Shown: positions 18,572 through 28,258, numbered from the stretch's first letter. The stretch: 64,000 bases of DNA from an uncultured Flavobacteriales bacterium (GCA_946479985.1 CAMLIF010000001.1:59340-123339); one strand, 5' to 3'. The notes: generated from the sequence alone by a model not told the origin. Translations and numbers: made by a program.

Positions 18572-20398
18572 TTGGAAAATTACACCCGGACATATAAACT
18601 GCTAACCTGGATCCTGATTATTTCCGGAGCAACTTATTACGGGCTTATGTTGTTTTTTGGCGAGGTTCCGAAAGACGATAGTGACGGATTACAGCACTTT
18701 TCACTTTCAAAAGAATCGTGGAACCAGGCAGATCTTTTTCTTGCACATTGGGGGAAACCTTTCTTTATCCTGTTCAGCTCTCCATTTTCGCAATTCGGGT
18801 TCTACGGCTATATCCTCTTCAATATACTTGTTTACGTTGTAAGCTGCCGGATCGTTCTAAAAATACTTGAGCACTACGAAACACCCGGGATAATAGGTTT
18901 AATGTTTCCGTTGGTCTTAATTACCATTCCCGACTATAGTTATTCAATTGTAGGCGGAATGACAGAACCATTCTTCGGATTAATCTTATTATTCCTTTTC
19001 CTGCTTGCGATCAATGAAAAGTGGTTCTGGTTTTCCATTCTTATCTCCTTTACACCTTTTGCACGAAGCGAAGGAATGCTGCTGGTGCTTGCGGCCGTTC
19101 CGTACTTGCTTTTACTCCGGAAATGGAAATATATACCGTTACTCCTAACCGGATTTGTGATCTACGCCATAGTCGGCTGGATTATACTCGAGCAACCTTT
19201 ATGGTATTTCGAGAACGATCCTTATCCCGCAATTAGCATTTATGGTTCAGGGCCCTGGCATACATATATAACAAGCATTTTCAATCATACAGGGCTAATA
19301 GCGGTTATTTTTGCCCCGATCGCCTTATTTGGTTTGCTGGTTTGGCGATCAAAAGGCAAAAGATCAGATTTGATTCACATCTTGTTTTTCAGTGGAATTT
19401 ATCTCGGGATCATTGTTATACATTCCTACTTGTGGACTGAAGGTTTACGCGGCGCACTTGGTCTTTCTCGTTTAGGCACATTGGGTTTATTGCCACTTCT
19501 TGTTATTGAATGCATATCGCTTGGATTTGTACTTCGTGAACTCAACAAAATGGTTCATGCCTTTGCGGCGCTTTGTATTGGGTTGTTGATCTTCAGGGAA
19601 ATAATGCAACTCGATCTTCCCGCGAAAGCAACTATTCAGCAAAAAACATTATTGGAAACCAGCATATACCTGGAAAACAACCAGGAAAAAGCCCGAACCA
19701 TCTATTATTTCCATCCCATGATCGGTTATTACTTCGGATTGACCACAAAATCACAGAACAAGAAGTTTCAACACCGGTATATCCACCTGAAAAAGGATGT
19801 AGAAGGACTGTTCATGCCCGGAGACCTGATAGTACGCGATTCCAAATTCGGCGCGCTTGAACAGGGACTACCACTGGAAGAGCTAAAAAAATATCCTTGG
19901 ATAATTCCTGTTAAACATTTTTATATTCCGCATTACTACGTTGAAGCAAGCGGCGAAGCCCAGTCAGTAATTATTTACGAGGTGATGGATAAAGAGACCT
20001 TCAAACGCAGCGAATGGGAAAATAAGCGAAGAGTTATTGAAACTAAATTCAATAAAAAGCCGGTTGTCACCAAAGGAATAATTACAACAGAATTCTTTGG
20101 CATTGATACTCTTTTGAAACTCCCGGAACTCTATGGCCCGAGACAAGAATTGGTTTGTCATTATTCACTGGAAACGAAAGGAAAACTGCCTGTTCATATC
20201 ATTTTCAATTCAGAATCGGGGTATTACGTTTCTGTACCTTTAGATCCGGAAAAACAGGAAATTACCCTCCCGTTTGTAACAGGAAACATCATGGGCGTGC
20301 TTTTTGTTCACAACCCGGGCAAGCAACCTTATCAACTAACGTTTGAGCAAAAATCCTGGCGACAAACTCTTGATTCGGGTATTCTGTCTGTAAAATAA
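18572..20398 (+). CDS. Multi-pass membrane protein, GT-C glycosyltransferase-like
   Basis: A protein of 608 residues if it starts at the TTG at 18572 (LENYTRTYK); the frame stays open back into scoB to 18515, but that start would overlap scoB by 35 bases. The acidic loop GEVPKDDSDGLQHFSLS after the first helix fits the DxD-type loop of GT-C enzymes. About ten hydrophobic segments run to residue ~370, followed by a soluble C-terminal domain. It resembles the gene at 14867 in architecture, not clearly in sequence. It likely acts in surface glycan assembly with the GT2 gene after it; the specific reaction is unknown. Confidence 0.6.
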   Translation: MENYTRTYKLLTWILIISGATYYGLMLFFGEVPKDDSDGLQHFSLSKESWNQADLFLAHWGKPFFILFSSPFSQFGFYGYILFNILVYVVSCRIVLKILEHYETPGIIGLMFPLVLITIPDYSYSIVGGMTEPFFGLILLFLFLLAINEKWFWFSILISFTPFARSEGMLLVLAAVPYLLLLRKWKYIPLLLTGFVIYAIVGWIILEQPLWYFENDPYPAISIYGSGPWHTYITSIFNHTGLIAVIFAPIALFGLLVWRSKGKRSDLIHILFFSGIYLGIIVIHSYLWTEGLRGALGLSRLGTLGLLPLLVIECISLGFVLRELNKMVHAFAALCIGLLIFREIMQLDLPAKATIQQKTLLETSIYLENNQEKARTIYYFHPMIGYYFGLTTKSQNKKFQHRYIHLKKDVEGLFMPGDLIVRDSKFGALEQGLPLEELKKYPWIIPVKHFYIPHYYVEASGEAQSVIIYEVMDKETFKRSEWENKRRVIETKFNKKPVVTKGIITTEFFGIDTLLKLPELYGPRQELVCHYSLETKGKLPVHIIFNSESGYYVSVPLDPEKQEITLPFVTGNIMGVLFVHNPGKQPYQLTFEQKSWRQTLDSGILSVK

Positions 20399-20468
20399 AT
20401 GCGTTTTCCTTTCGTTTGTGGAGCATATTTTACAATAATTGCCCATCTTTGAGGCACAAATCCAGAAA

Positions 20469-21185
20469 ATGATTCAAAAGCTATCCATTTTAATTCCTGC
20501 ATACAACGAAGGTCCAACAATTCACTTGATTCTTGACAGGATCAAGAAGGTTGAACTTGAAAACAATGTCCACAAGGAATTGGTTATTGTAAACGACTGT
20601 TCAAAGGACAACACTGTTGAACGCATTGAAGCTTATATGGCAGCAAATCCCGAAATGGATATCCGTTTGTTTTCACAGCCTTACAATCAGGGAAAGGGCG
20701 CAGCGATTAACCGGGCAATTAAAGAAGCAACAGGAGAATACCTGATTGTACAGGATGCCGATCTGGAATATGATCCGGAAGAATACAACCTTTTATTGAA
20801 ACCAGTTTATATGGACAATGCCGATGTGGTTTATGGTTCACGTTTCATGGGACACCAACCTCACCGTATTTTGTTCTACTGGCACTCAAAAGGAAATAAG
20901 TTTCTTACGGGACTTTCCAATATGATGACGAACCTGAACCTGACGGATATGGAAACCTGTTACAAGCTCATCCGTTCATCAATCGCAAAGGATATCAACA
21001 TCAAAGAAAACCGATTCGGAATAGAACCTGAGATAACAGCAAAACTGGCTAAGCGCAAAGGAATCCGTATTTATGAAGTAGGTATTTCATACTACGGAAG
21101 AACCTATGAAGAAGGAAAGAAAATTGGTTGGAAAGACGGTTTCAGAGCCATTTACTGTATTCTGAAATATCGCTTCTTTAGTTAG
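20469..21185 (+). CDS. Glycosyltransferase family 2 (dolichol-phosphate-mannose-synthase-like)
   Basis: A protein of 238 residues from the ATG at 20469 ([14 protein letters not shown]). The GT-A fold shows [14 protein letters not shown], the DDC-like [25 protein letters not shown] and the metal-binding [12 protein letters not shown]. There is no C-terminal membrane segment. This type adds a sugar from a nucleotide donor to a polyprenyl phosphate, supplying the lipid-linked sugars used by GT-C enzymes. Two GT-C-like proteins upstream in the same run would fit as users. A strong terminator follows. Confidence 0.85.
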   Translation: MIQKLSILIPAYNEGPTIHLILDRIKKVELENNVHKELVIVNDCSKDNTVERIEAYMAANPEMDIRLFSQPYNQGKGAAINRAIKEATGEYLIVQDADLEYDPEEYNLLLKPVYMDNADVVYGSRFMGHQPHRILFYWHSKGNKFLTGLSNMMTNLNLTDMETCYKLIRSSIAKDINIKENRFGIEPEITAKLAKRKGIRIYEVGISYYGRTYEEGKKIGWKDGFRAIYCILKYRFFS

Positions 21186-21203
21186 TAGGAATTATATACG
21201 CAC

Positions 21204-21237
21204 AAAAAAACCAGCATCAAAACAATGCTGGTTTTTT
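21204..21237. terminator. Bidirectional terminator between convergent genes
   Basis: A-run, CCAGCAT (21211-21217), loop, ATGCTGG (21225-21231), T-run to 21237. The A and T runs on both sides let it serve the GT2 gene (plus) and the gene at 21257-21616 (minus). Confidence 0.9.
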
Positions 21238-21256
21238 ATATTATAAGGAATATCTA

Positions 21257-21616
21257 CTAGTACAATTCTTGCTTCAACGAAGATCTGTAATCTTTAATTT
21301 CTTCTCTGTTGATCTTGTGATCTGCATTCTTCAATAGGTTCAGCAAGTAAAGGAAGTTTTCCTGATCCTCAATTTCCAAAGGATACTCGTTTCCTTCTTC
21401 ATCCTCCTCAAACTGAGCCTGAACATCAAACGATTCACGATCAACCAAGTATTCGTATGACAAACGCAATACCTTAACTACCAATGGATCCTGTTCTTTC
21501 AAAGCTTGTTCGCGAAGTTCTTTCAAATCTTCAACAACACCTTTATAAAGAACACCTTCTTTCTCCACTTTAGCAATAATAGCTTCTAATTTCTTGTTGG
21601 CAATTGCCGTTTTCAT
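21257..21616 (-). CDS. Hypothetical acidic helical protein
   Basis: A protein of 119 residues from the ATG at 21616 (MKTAIANKKLEAI). An in-frame ATG at 21688 adds 24 residues that read as upstream DNA. It is helical and acidic, with a run EEDEEGNEYPLEIEDQENF, and no membrane segment. I recognise no family, but the size and context fit a conserved cytoplasmic protein of unknown role. It shares a terminator with the convergent GT2 gene. Confidence 0.6.
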   Translation of the reverse strand: MKTAIANKKLEAIIAKVEKEGVLYKGVVEDLKELREQALKEQDPLVVKVLRLSYEYLVDRESFDVQAQFEEDEEGNEYPLEIEDQENFLYLLNLLKNADHKINREEIKDYRSSLKQELY

Positions 21617-21773
21617 ACGCTTATTTTTTGGTATCGTAGCACCACTACGACGCACAAATGTAATGACTTCATTCCAGTTTATTAGCAAAACATACTGTGT
21701 TTTTTGGTACTAAAGAATAATTCCTGAAAAATGCCTTAAGTTGTTATATTTGTAATTCACGAAAAAACTGCCC

Positions 21774-22490
21774 TTGCTGGAACTCATCATAAAAGCTGTT
21801 GTAACCGGATTTATACTAAGTGTATTGATCGGTCCAGTGTTTTTTATGTTGCTGGAAATTAGTATCAGAAAAGGGGTTAGAGCAGCACTAAGTTTCGATT
21901 TAGGAGTTCTGCTTTCGGACATCATTTACATTCTCATTGCCTATTTATTCTATAACCAGGTAGCCAATATTACCTCTGGTGATCAGCGTTATCTTTTCCA
22001 GTTAATCGGCGGAACCATCTTTATCATCTTCGGATGTTTTACATTATTCAAAAAACCTAAAAACGAAGTTGATCAGGAAAATGTAAGCATTCAGACAAAG
22101 GACTACCTAACACTCGGCTTAAAGGGTTTTCTGCTTAATTTCGCAAATCCGGCGGTGATAGTTTATTGGTTTTCGGTTATTGCAAACGGCGCTGAAGGAA
22201 GCGAAAAAAATCCTGATCAGGGATTACATTTAGAGCTATATATCGTTATTATTTTGGTGACCTTTTTTTCAGTAGACATCCTTAAAGTTGTCGGAGCCAA
22301 AAAATTGCGTCCGTTCATCACTGAAAAAGTACTTATCGGGCTTAACAGATTAACAGGACTCATTATTCTTATTACGGGAATCGTGCTTTTATTGAAAGGA
22401 ATTGTTTTTCTCGTAGAACTAAAGGACAGTTCCTTCATTCTGAATAAAGTCGGTCTTATGTTGAAAGACGCGTCTCAAGTCTTCCACTAG
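21774..22490 (+). CDS. LysE-family amino acid exporter-like protein
   Basis: A protein of 238 residues with a TTG start at 21774 (MLELIIKAVVTGF); no ATG occurs before the first helix. Six hydrophobic segments are visible, and the LysE-type signature GPVFFMLLEISIRKG follows the first one, with NFANPAVIVYWF after the fourth. A TATATTTG box (21745-21752) upstream fits a -7 promoter element. The family exports amino acids such as lysine, threonine or leucine, but the substrate cannot be inferred. Confidence 0.8.
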   Translation: MLELIIKAVVTGFILSVLIGPVFFMLLEISIRKGVRAALSFDLGVLLSDIIYILIAYLFYNQVANITSGDQRYLFQLIGGTIFIIFGCFTLFKKPKNEVDQENVSIQTKDYLTLGLKGFLLNFANPAVIVYWFSVIANGAEGSEKNPDQGLHLELYIVIILVTFFSVDILKVVGAKKLRPFITEKVLIGLNRLTGLIILITGIVLLLKGIVFLVELKDSSFILNKVGLMLKDASQVFH

Positions 22491-22597
22491 AAATCACAGC
22501 CCTCCGTTCAAAAGTTTCTTAATCTATAGTTAGCAATCTCAATTGGGGTCGTAACTTTGGCACTTATTTTCACTTATACAAGCGTAAAACATATTCT

Positions 22598-24301
22598 ATG
22601 AAGTGGTTGTTTCTTTTCATTATTCTTTCTCCGATCAGTATTTATGCTCAGCCCATCCTGAAAGAAAATCTTACGCGCAAACAGCATACTTACTACGATT
22701 TTAAGCAGACTAAAATACAATCTCAGGGATTTTACTACAAAGATCTTCTGGGTGAAACCACAAACGAGCATGGTAAATGGCAGTATTTTGATGAAGCCGG
22801 AGTACTTGTTGAAGAACGTAATTACTACCGTGGAAAATTAAACGGAGAAGTAAAAACCTTCTACAATAACGGGAAACCAAAAGAAATAGGTTACTTCAAA
22901 AAAGGATTGCAGGATTCCATTTCAAAGCGCTGGTACGAAACAGGTATATTACAAAGCGAAGGACAATACACGAACGGAATACCTTCGGGACGATGGAACG
23001 AATACTACTTTACCGGAAAAATCAAAGAAACCGACGAATACAAAGACTCACTCAAACTTGTTTGGGATTATTGGGCTCCGGATTCTCTCCACACGCATCT
23101 GGTGAAAGAAGGAACAGGGGTTTACCTCACTTTCTACACAACCGGATCAGAAAAGGAATTTTATCATTACAAAGACGGCTATAAACACGGACGTTTTGAA
23201 GAATACAGTATTTACGGTTACACTTTACTAAACGGAAGTTTCAAAGCCGGTGAAGTTGACAGTACCTGGAACTACTATTTCTACGACGGTGGAATTGAAA
23301 AAACGGTGAATTATGATAACGGTGTGATTGATGGAGCTTACATTTCCTACTATGATGACTCCATCCCAAGAACTACCGGAAAATACGATCATGGAAAGAA
23401 AACCGGTTCATGGGTTTGGTATACCAACGAGAAGGGAAAAGACATGGAAGGTCGTTTTGTAGATGACTTGCAGGACGGAAAATGGACTTATTATCATCCG
23501 AATCAACAGATTTCCTATACCGCAAACTACAAAACCGGATTGCGAACCGGAACCTGGTATTACTTCTATGAAGATGGATCAAAATTCAAGGTTGGATCGT
23601 GGGAAAACGATGTAAAACACGGCAAATGGGAAACCTGGTATGAAGATGGAACGTTGCTTTTAACTGGAGTATACGTAAACGGAAAAGAAGAAGGCGAATG
23701 GAACAATTACTGGGACAGTGGTAAATTGAAAAACAAAGCAACATTCAAAGCCGGACTACTTGATGGAAACTGGATTTCGAACTATACCGACGGAAAACCA
23801 AAAACAACCGGGGAATACAAAGAAGGAATGAAAACCGGTTTATGGTCGGAGTATTTCGACAACGGAAAACTAAAGGATCAGGGCACTTACAAAGTCATTA
23901 AGATCAAATCGAAGATTGAACACGGAATTTTAAAAGATTTCGATCATTACGAAAGTGTGAAAGACGGATTGTGGACTTCTTACTCCCAGAAAGATTACAA
24001 ACGTATTGAAGAAGGTGAATACAAAGACGGTGAAAAAGAAGGTGTCTGGAGTGCGTACTGGCCCGGCGGGAAAGTTCCAAGTGTTCAGAACAACTACAAG
24101 AATGGTAAACTGGAAGGAAAAACCACTGAATTAGACCGTCGTGGTAACGTAGTTTCAGAATGTGATTACAAAGACGGATTGAAACACGGAAAAATGAAAA
24201 TCTTCGATAAAAAGGGGAATGTTGTTCAGGAAATGGATTTCGAGTTCGGCTTACAGGTCATAAAAACAGAAACCAATTCCATTGAATTTGCACCGAGATA
24301 A
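22598..24301 (+). CDS. Secreted MORN-like (YwqK family) repeat protein
   Basis: A protein of 567 residues. The signal peptide is MKWLFLFIILSPISIYAQ. Almost the whole mature part consists of about 20 copies of a 22-24 residue repeat with the pattern G-x-W-x-Y-x-x-x-G-x-x-x-x-x-x-Y-x-x-G, e.g. GKWQYFDEAG and GTWYYFYEDGS. This is the MORN_2 repeat. YwqK proteins are often labelled antitoxins after one example, but nothing here suggests a toxin-antitoxin pair. More likely it is a periplasmic or surface scaffold. A TAACTTTG box at 22552-22559 may be its -7 element. Confidence 0.82.
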   Translation: MKWLFLFIILSPISIYAQPILKENLTRKQHTYYDFKQTKIQSQGFYYKDLLGETTNEHGKWQYFDEAGVLVEERNYYRGKLNGEVKTFYNNGKPKEIGYFKKGLQDSISKRWYETGILQSEGQYTNGIPSGRWNEYYFTGKIKETDEYKDSLKLVWDYWAPDSLHTHLVKEGTGVYLTFYTTGSEKEFYHYKDGYKHGRFEEYSIYGYTLLNGSFKAGEVDSTWNYYFYDGGIEKTVNYDNGVIDGAYISYYDDSIPRTTGKYDHGKKTGSWVWYTNEKGKDMEGRFVDDLQDGKWTYYHPNQQISYTANYKTGLRTGTWYYFYEDGSKFKVGSWENDVKHGKWETWYEDGTLLLTGVYVNGKEEGEWNNYWDSGKLKNKATFKAGLLDGNWISNYTDGKPKTTGEYKEGMKTGLWSEYFDNGKLKDQGTYKVIKIKSKIEHGILKDFDHYESVKDGLWTSYSQKDYKRIEEGEYKDGEKEGVWSAYWPGGKVPSVQNNYKNGKLEGKTTELDRRGNVVSECDYKDGLKHGKMKIFDKKGNVVQEMDFEFGLQVIKTETNSIEFAPR

Positions 24302-24351
24302 GTAGTCTTAAATCATCTTTTGTTGTATCTTAAAGTAAAAAGATCAACAAC

Positions 24352-24705
24352 ATGACAGAACAAGAACTCGGTCAATTAGGCGAAAACATTGCAGAAAAAC
24401 ACCTCATCTCGAAAGGATTTAAGATCCAGGCGAGAAACATCCGTTATGGAAAAGAAGAACTGGATATTGTTGCCAAAAAGGACGACAAATTAGTTGTAGT
24501 TGAAGTAAAAACCCGGCAGACAGCTGAAATTGGTGAGCCGTGGCGCGCAGTAACACGCAAAAAACAAAAACACATTATTCGTTGCGCACACAATTATGTG
24601 ATAGATCACAACATTGACCTGGAAGTTCGTTTCGACATTGTTTCCATTGTCCACAACTCATTCCGAACTGATCTGGAACACATTGAAGATGCTTTTTCCA
24701 CTTAA
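24352..24705 (+). CDS. yraN: YraN/UPF0102 endonuclease-like protein
   Basis: A protein of 117 residues with the UPF0102 signature: LGENIAEKHLISKGFKIQARNIRYGKEELDIVAKK, followed by LVVVEVKTR. The Glu, Asp and E-V-K residues form a PD-(D/E)xK nuclease-like active site. The family is conserved in bacteria and has been linked to recombination or DNA/Holliday-junction metabolism, but its reaction is not settled. Gaps on both sides are short and same-strand. Confidence 0.9.
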   Translation: MTEQELGQLGENIAEKHLISKGFKIQARNIRYGKEELDIVAKKDDKLVVVEVKTRQTAEIGEPWRAVTRKKQKHIIRCAHNYVIDHNIDLEVRFDIVSIVHNSFRTDLEHIEDAFST

Positions 24706-24762
24706 AAACAGATTCACCGAATCTTGCTTTTATTTCCGGCTTTAATTCACGAGTATTGTATC

Positions 24763-25419
24763 ATGAAATATACACTTGTATTATTTGCGTTCTTTCTACT
24801 TCCTGCAAGCTGGTCGCAGGTATTTCATTTTGAAGACACCGCTGCAACAATCACAGTAAGCACAACACAATCTCCGGCACACTGGTATTTGGAAATTTAC
24901 AACGATTGCGGTACAGACACCACGCTCCGCTGGGTGGCACATTTCGAAAATATTCCTGCAGAATGGAACATTGGATTCAGTGTACAAAACCAGGATTGGC
25001 CAACTATTAACGATGGCGACAGTTCAGATTTTATCGCTTTTGTCGCACAAGACTTCCCTCAAAAACTCATTATTGGTGCAACAACCAATCAGACTCCCGG
25101 GCACGGATCCGTATTCTTCGACATTTTTGATCCTGCCAACAGAAACTTCATCCAAACTATCGAATACGAATTCATAGTAGGAAGCGCCGGGTTAAACGCA
25201 TTAGATGACCTGGATTTTGTAAAGATCGAAGACGGAATACTTGCCATAACGAATGGGAAATTAACAGAACTAATTGTTTATGATCTTTCCGGAAAAACCC
25301 TGTTCAACGAAACAAGTTCAAGTTGTTTTGATCTCACTAAGTTACCAAAAAACATAACTACCGTTATTCATCTGATTCAGGGAAGCGACCAAAAGGTTCT
25401 TAAGTTATTTCAGCAATAA
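24763..25419 (+). CDS. Secreted protein with a probable T9SS tail
   Basis: A protein of 218 residues from the ATG at 24763 (MKYTLVLFAFF) with a signal peptide cleaved near SWSQ. The middle is a beta-rich segment (VFHFEDTAATITV, GHGSVFFDIFDP). The last ~65 residues resemble a type A sorting domain: VKIEDGILAITN, LIVYDLSGKTLF, and a VIHLIQGSDQKVLKLFQQ end, but without the FPNP motif. An in-frame start at 24724 adds 13 residues and is less likely. The function is unknown. The stop overlaps the convergent dehydrogenase gene by 10 bases. Confidence 0.65.
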   Translation: MKYTLVLFAFFLLPASWSQVFHFEDTAATITVSTTQSPAHWYLEIYNDCGTDTTLRWVAHFENIPAEWNIGFSVQNQDWPTINDGDSSDFIAFVAQDFPQKLIIGATTNQTPGHGSVFFDIFDPANRNFIQTIEYEFIVGSAGLNALDDLDFVKIEDGILAITNGKLTELIVYDLSGKTLFNETSSSCFDLTKLPKNITTVIHLIQGSDQKVLKLFQQ

Positions 25420-26351
25420 TGAGCCAGAATTTTATCAGCAAGAACATCGCTAAGCTTCACGTAACTTTCATTGGTCCAGCCACCAACATGCGGGGTAAGT
25501 AAAATACGCTCTTCAGCCAAAAGCTCATCCAGTTCCAACGGGTGGTCTTCCACGAAAAAGGCCTCAAAGCTCTTCTTTTCGAATTCGTTGACATCTAATC
25601 CGGCACCTATTACTTTGTTATTTATGAATGCTTTTAGCAAAGCCTTTGTGTTGACAATTTTTCCACGTGAGAGATTCAGAAGAACTATTGGTTTTCCTAA
25701 GCCGTCAAAAAATTCTTCGTTCGCAAAATAGATGGTTTCCTCGTTTTGCGGAATATGAAATGAAATCACATCAGCTTTTCTTATTATGGCTTCAAGTGTT
25801 GCTTCAGTAACATATTCTGAGCCAAAATCCTGTTTGTATTTGTCGTAAGCCAAAACTGTGAGATCAAAACCACGCAGCTTTTTAGCGAAGGCCTGTCCGT
25901 TATTTCCGAAACCGATAATTCCAACTGTTTTTCCGTCTAACTCTACTCCACGGTTCTCATCCCTGTTCCATTTTCCTTGTCGGATCTGGTTGTTTGCAAT
26001 ATGCAGTCGATTCAATATGCTAAGCAGCATTCCCAAAGCGTGCTCACCAACTGCATTTCGGTTTCCCTCCGGAGCATTGAACAATTCAATTCCCTTCGAT
26101 TCGCAATATGCAACATCAATATTCTCCATTCCCGCTCCTGAACGCGCAATGAATTTCAGGTTTGAGGCATGCATCAAAAAGTCTTCATTTACTGTAAAGC
26201 GTGACCGAATTACAAGTCCATCTGCATCCTTAAGCTCCTGAATACATTTTTCAAAACCCCACCCTGTTGCGTCTACACACTCAAATTGCCCGGAAGCAGT
26301 TAAACGTTCTTCTAAAATTGGATGTACGGAATCGATAAATAGAACTTTCAT
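25410..26351 (-). CDS. D-isomer-specific 2-hydroxyacid dehydrogenase (SerA-like)
   Basis: A protein of 313 residues. The N-terminal substrate domain includes VIRSRFTVNEDFL and IARSGAGMENIDVAYC. The NAD-binding domain has GIIGFGNNGQAFAKKL and ends in Asp at LAYDKYK, which favours NAD. Catalytic residues are Arg in LNLSRGK, Glu in LDVNEFE and His in LTPHVGG. This matches the D-3-phosphoglycerate dehydrogenase class, but it lacks a C-terminal ACT domain, so serine synthesis is likely but not certain. Convergent overlap of 10 bases with the preceding secreted-protein gene. Confidence 0.82.
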   Translation of the reverse strand: MKVLFIDSVHPILEERLTASGQFECVDATGWGFEKCIQELKDADGLVIRSRFTVNEDFLMHASNLKFIARSGAGMENIDVAYCESKGIELFNAPEGNRNAVGEHALGMLLSILNRLHIANNQIRQGKWNRDENRGVELDGKTVGIIGFGNNGQAFAKKLRGFDLTVLAYDKYKQDFGSEYVTEATLEAIIRKADVISFHIPQNEETIYFANEEFFDGLGKPIVLLNLSRGKIVNTKALLKAFINNKVIGAGLDVNEFEKKSFEAFFVEDHPLELDELLAEERILLTPHVGGWTNESYVKLSDVLADKILAHYC

Positions 26352-26498
26352 AGAAAATGATGTTTTACGAATTTAGGATTTAAACACATTAGTCACATAG
26401 AATTTCATGTAGAAACATAGCTAAATGGTCTTTTCAATTCTACATTTTTCAATTTTCAATTGCCCGGTTGATTTCTATTTGTACTACTTTTAAGATTA

Positions 26499-27938
26499 AT
26501 GGAAGTTCCGCAGCATTTTACTCTCAAGCAGGTAGCCGATTCGATTCAGAAAACAATCTCTGAGCGTTATGCTCGTACTTATTGGGTAACAGCAGAAATG
26601 GTGAAATTAAACCCAACCAGGAAAGGTCATTGTTATCCGGAATTGGTTCAGAAAGAGAACGACCAGATTGTGGTTGATATGCGTGCGACCATGTGGAAAA
26701 CGCAATACGACAGAATTCGTCAGCGCTTTTTCGATGTAGTGAAAGAACCGCTTCAGGATGGTTTGGAATTGCTATTCCTGGTCCGGATCACTTATCATCC
26801 TATTTATAATATTGGATTAGAAATTCTCGACATTGATCCGAATTACACCCTTGGAGCTTTACAACGCGAACGTCAGGAAACACTTGAGCGATTGAACAAA
26901 GAAGGGATTCTTAATGCCAATCAGCTGGTAGAAATGGCTTTGGTCCCAAAACGACTGGCTGTTATTTCTCAGATCGACAGCAAAGGATATTCCGATTTCG
27001 TAACACTTCTGAACAACCATCCAAGAAGATATTATTTTCACACAACACTCTTCGAAGCAACACTTCAGGGCGACGCGGCTATTCTTTCCATTCAAAAACA
27101 ACTGGATCAAATCAGGAAAAAGCAGGATCAATTTGATGCTGTAGTAATCGTGCGTGGCGGTGGCGGAGAAATCGGTATGCACTGTTACAACAATTACGAA
27201 CTGGCCAAGGCAATTGCAACATTCCCATTACCCGTTCTTACCGGAATTGGACACTCAACCAATTTAACGGTTTGTGAAATGATTGCTTTCCGGAACGGAA
27301 TTACTCCTTCCGATCTGGCATATTTTCTTTTGGGAATTTTTGAAGAACTGGACGCACCTCTCGACGAGATTTTATTGAGATTACCTCAGCAAACCCAACG
27401 ACTGCTGCAACGTAAAAAAACCGAATTTCAACAAGCCGTTCAAAACTTTCAGCAAAATGTTCAAACAGCAACACGCAGAGAACAAAATGTTTTTCATACA
27501 GCTGTGAAGGATTTTGAATATGGAATCAAACAATATATTGCTGAATCGAAGCAACACATCAATGAACTACGTAAATCAGTACGTTCTTCTTCCGGATATT
27601 ATTTTGACGCAAAAAAGAGTCAGCAAACAACTATAATTCAACTGATCCAAATTCATTCAAAAACCACCGTTGATAAGTCAGAACAGCGAATTCAAACGCT
27701 GCAACAACAACTCGCTCGCATTTCGCCAAGGATCATTCAGGAACAGATGCTCCAGTTGAATCAAAAAGAAATGCAACTGAAACTGATAGATCCCGTTCAT
27801 GTTTTGAAACGGGGCTATTCGATCGTAACAAATGAGTTTGGAGTATTATCCGCAAAAAATCAAGCAGAAGTTGGTCAGATGCTTAAAATTATCACCGATT
27901 CACAGGAGATAGGCGCCGAAGTAAAAAAGAAAAAATGA
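26499..27938 (+). CDS. xseA: Exodeoxyribonuclease VII large subunit
   Basis: A protein of 479 residues. The N-terminal OB-fold (residues ~5-110: FTLKQVADSIQ...YWVTAEMVKL) binds ssDNA. The catalytic domain holds VVIVRGGGGEIGMHCYNNYELAKAI and LTGIGHSTNLTVCEMIAF, then a long helical region (about 290-420) that likely wraps the small subunits. The classical GHExDxTxxD reads GHSTNLTVCE here, a variant I associate with the Bacteroidota group. The enzyme degrades ssDNA into acid-soluble oligonucleotides in repair. Its stop overlaps the next gene by 4 bases (ATGA) and xseB follows 0.35 kb later. Confidence 0.9.
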   Translation: MEVPQHFTLKQVADSIQKTISERYARTYWVTAEMVKLNPTRKGHCYPELVQKENDQIVVDMRATMWKTQYDRIRQRFFDVVKEPLQDGLELLFLVRITYHPIYNIGLEILDIDPNYTLGALQRERQETLERLNKEGILNANQLVEMALVPKRLAVISQIDSKGYSDFVTLLNNHPRRYYFHTTLFEATLQGDAAILSIQKQLDQIRKKQDQFDAVVIVRGGGGEIGMHCYNNYELAKAIATFPLPVLTGIGHSTNLTVCEMIAFRNGITPSDLAYFLLGIFEELDAPLDEILLRLPQQTQRLLQRKKTEFQQAVQNFQQNVQTATRREQNVFHTAVKDFEYGIKQYIAESKQHINELRKSVRSSSGYYFDAKKSQQTTIIQLIQIHSKTTVDKSEQRIQTLQQQLARISPRIIQEQMLQLNQKEMQLKLIDPVHVLKRGYSIVTNEFGVLSAKNQAEVGQMLKIITDSQEIGAEVKKKK

Positions 27939-28258
27939 CGTTAGCGAAAAACAAGCAAGGATTCAGATCCATAATCGTGAATCAAAAAGAATATCATTGG
28001 AGGATCACAGATCAATATATTGATATCAGAAATCCTGAAAACCGATTAGCCAGACTTTTGATTGATCCGGAATGGCTAGACCCATCAGTTCCCCCTGGCG
28101 AACGTAACTTTGATAATGGCCTGGTGGTTACTCCAGGGCTGGTTAGCGAAGCTATTCTTTTTGCATTAGCTCACAAATGGAATCCATCTGGCCCGAAGAA
28201 AATTCTGATTTTAACATACGATTGGAAACAATTTTCCACCCGGACCGAAACAACTTAA
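27935..28258 (+). CDS. Hypothetical protein between xseA and xseB
   Basis: A protein of 107 residues whose ATG overlaps the xseA stop (ATGA), so translational coupling is likely. It has no signal and no membrane segment. Features are a basic start (TLAKNKQGFRSIIV), DQYIDIRNPENRLARLLIDPEWLDPSVPPGERNF and a hydrophobic VVTPGLVSEAILFALAHKW. I know no domain for it. Being inserted between the two exonuclease VII subunits suggests a link, but this is inference only. Confidence 0.65.
   Translation: MTLAKNKQGFRSIIVNQKEYHWRITDQYIDIRNPENRLARLLIDPEWLDPSVPPGERNFDNGLVVTPGLVSEAILFALAHKWNPSGPKKILILTYDWKQFSTRTETT

Noticed and set aside
22598..24301. YwqK label as toxin-antitoxin antitoxin
   Set aside because: No toxin gene near it, a signal peptide is present and the repeats are MORN-like; the label comes from name transfer.
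26390..26470. Repetitive-looking CATAGAA / CAATTTTCAATT text before xseA
   Set aside because: Short AT-rich repeats are common in this base composition and no longer unit or boundary is visible.
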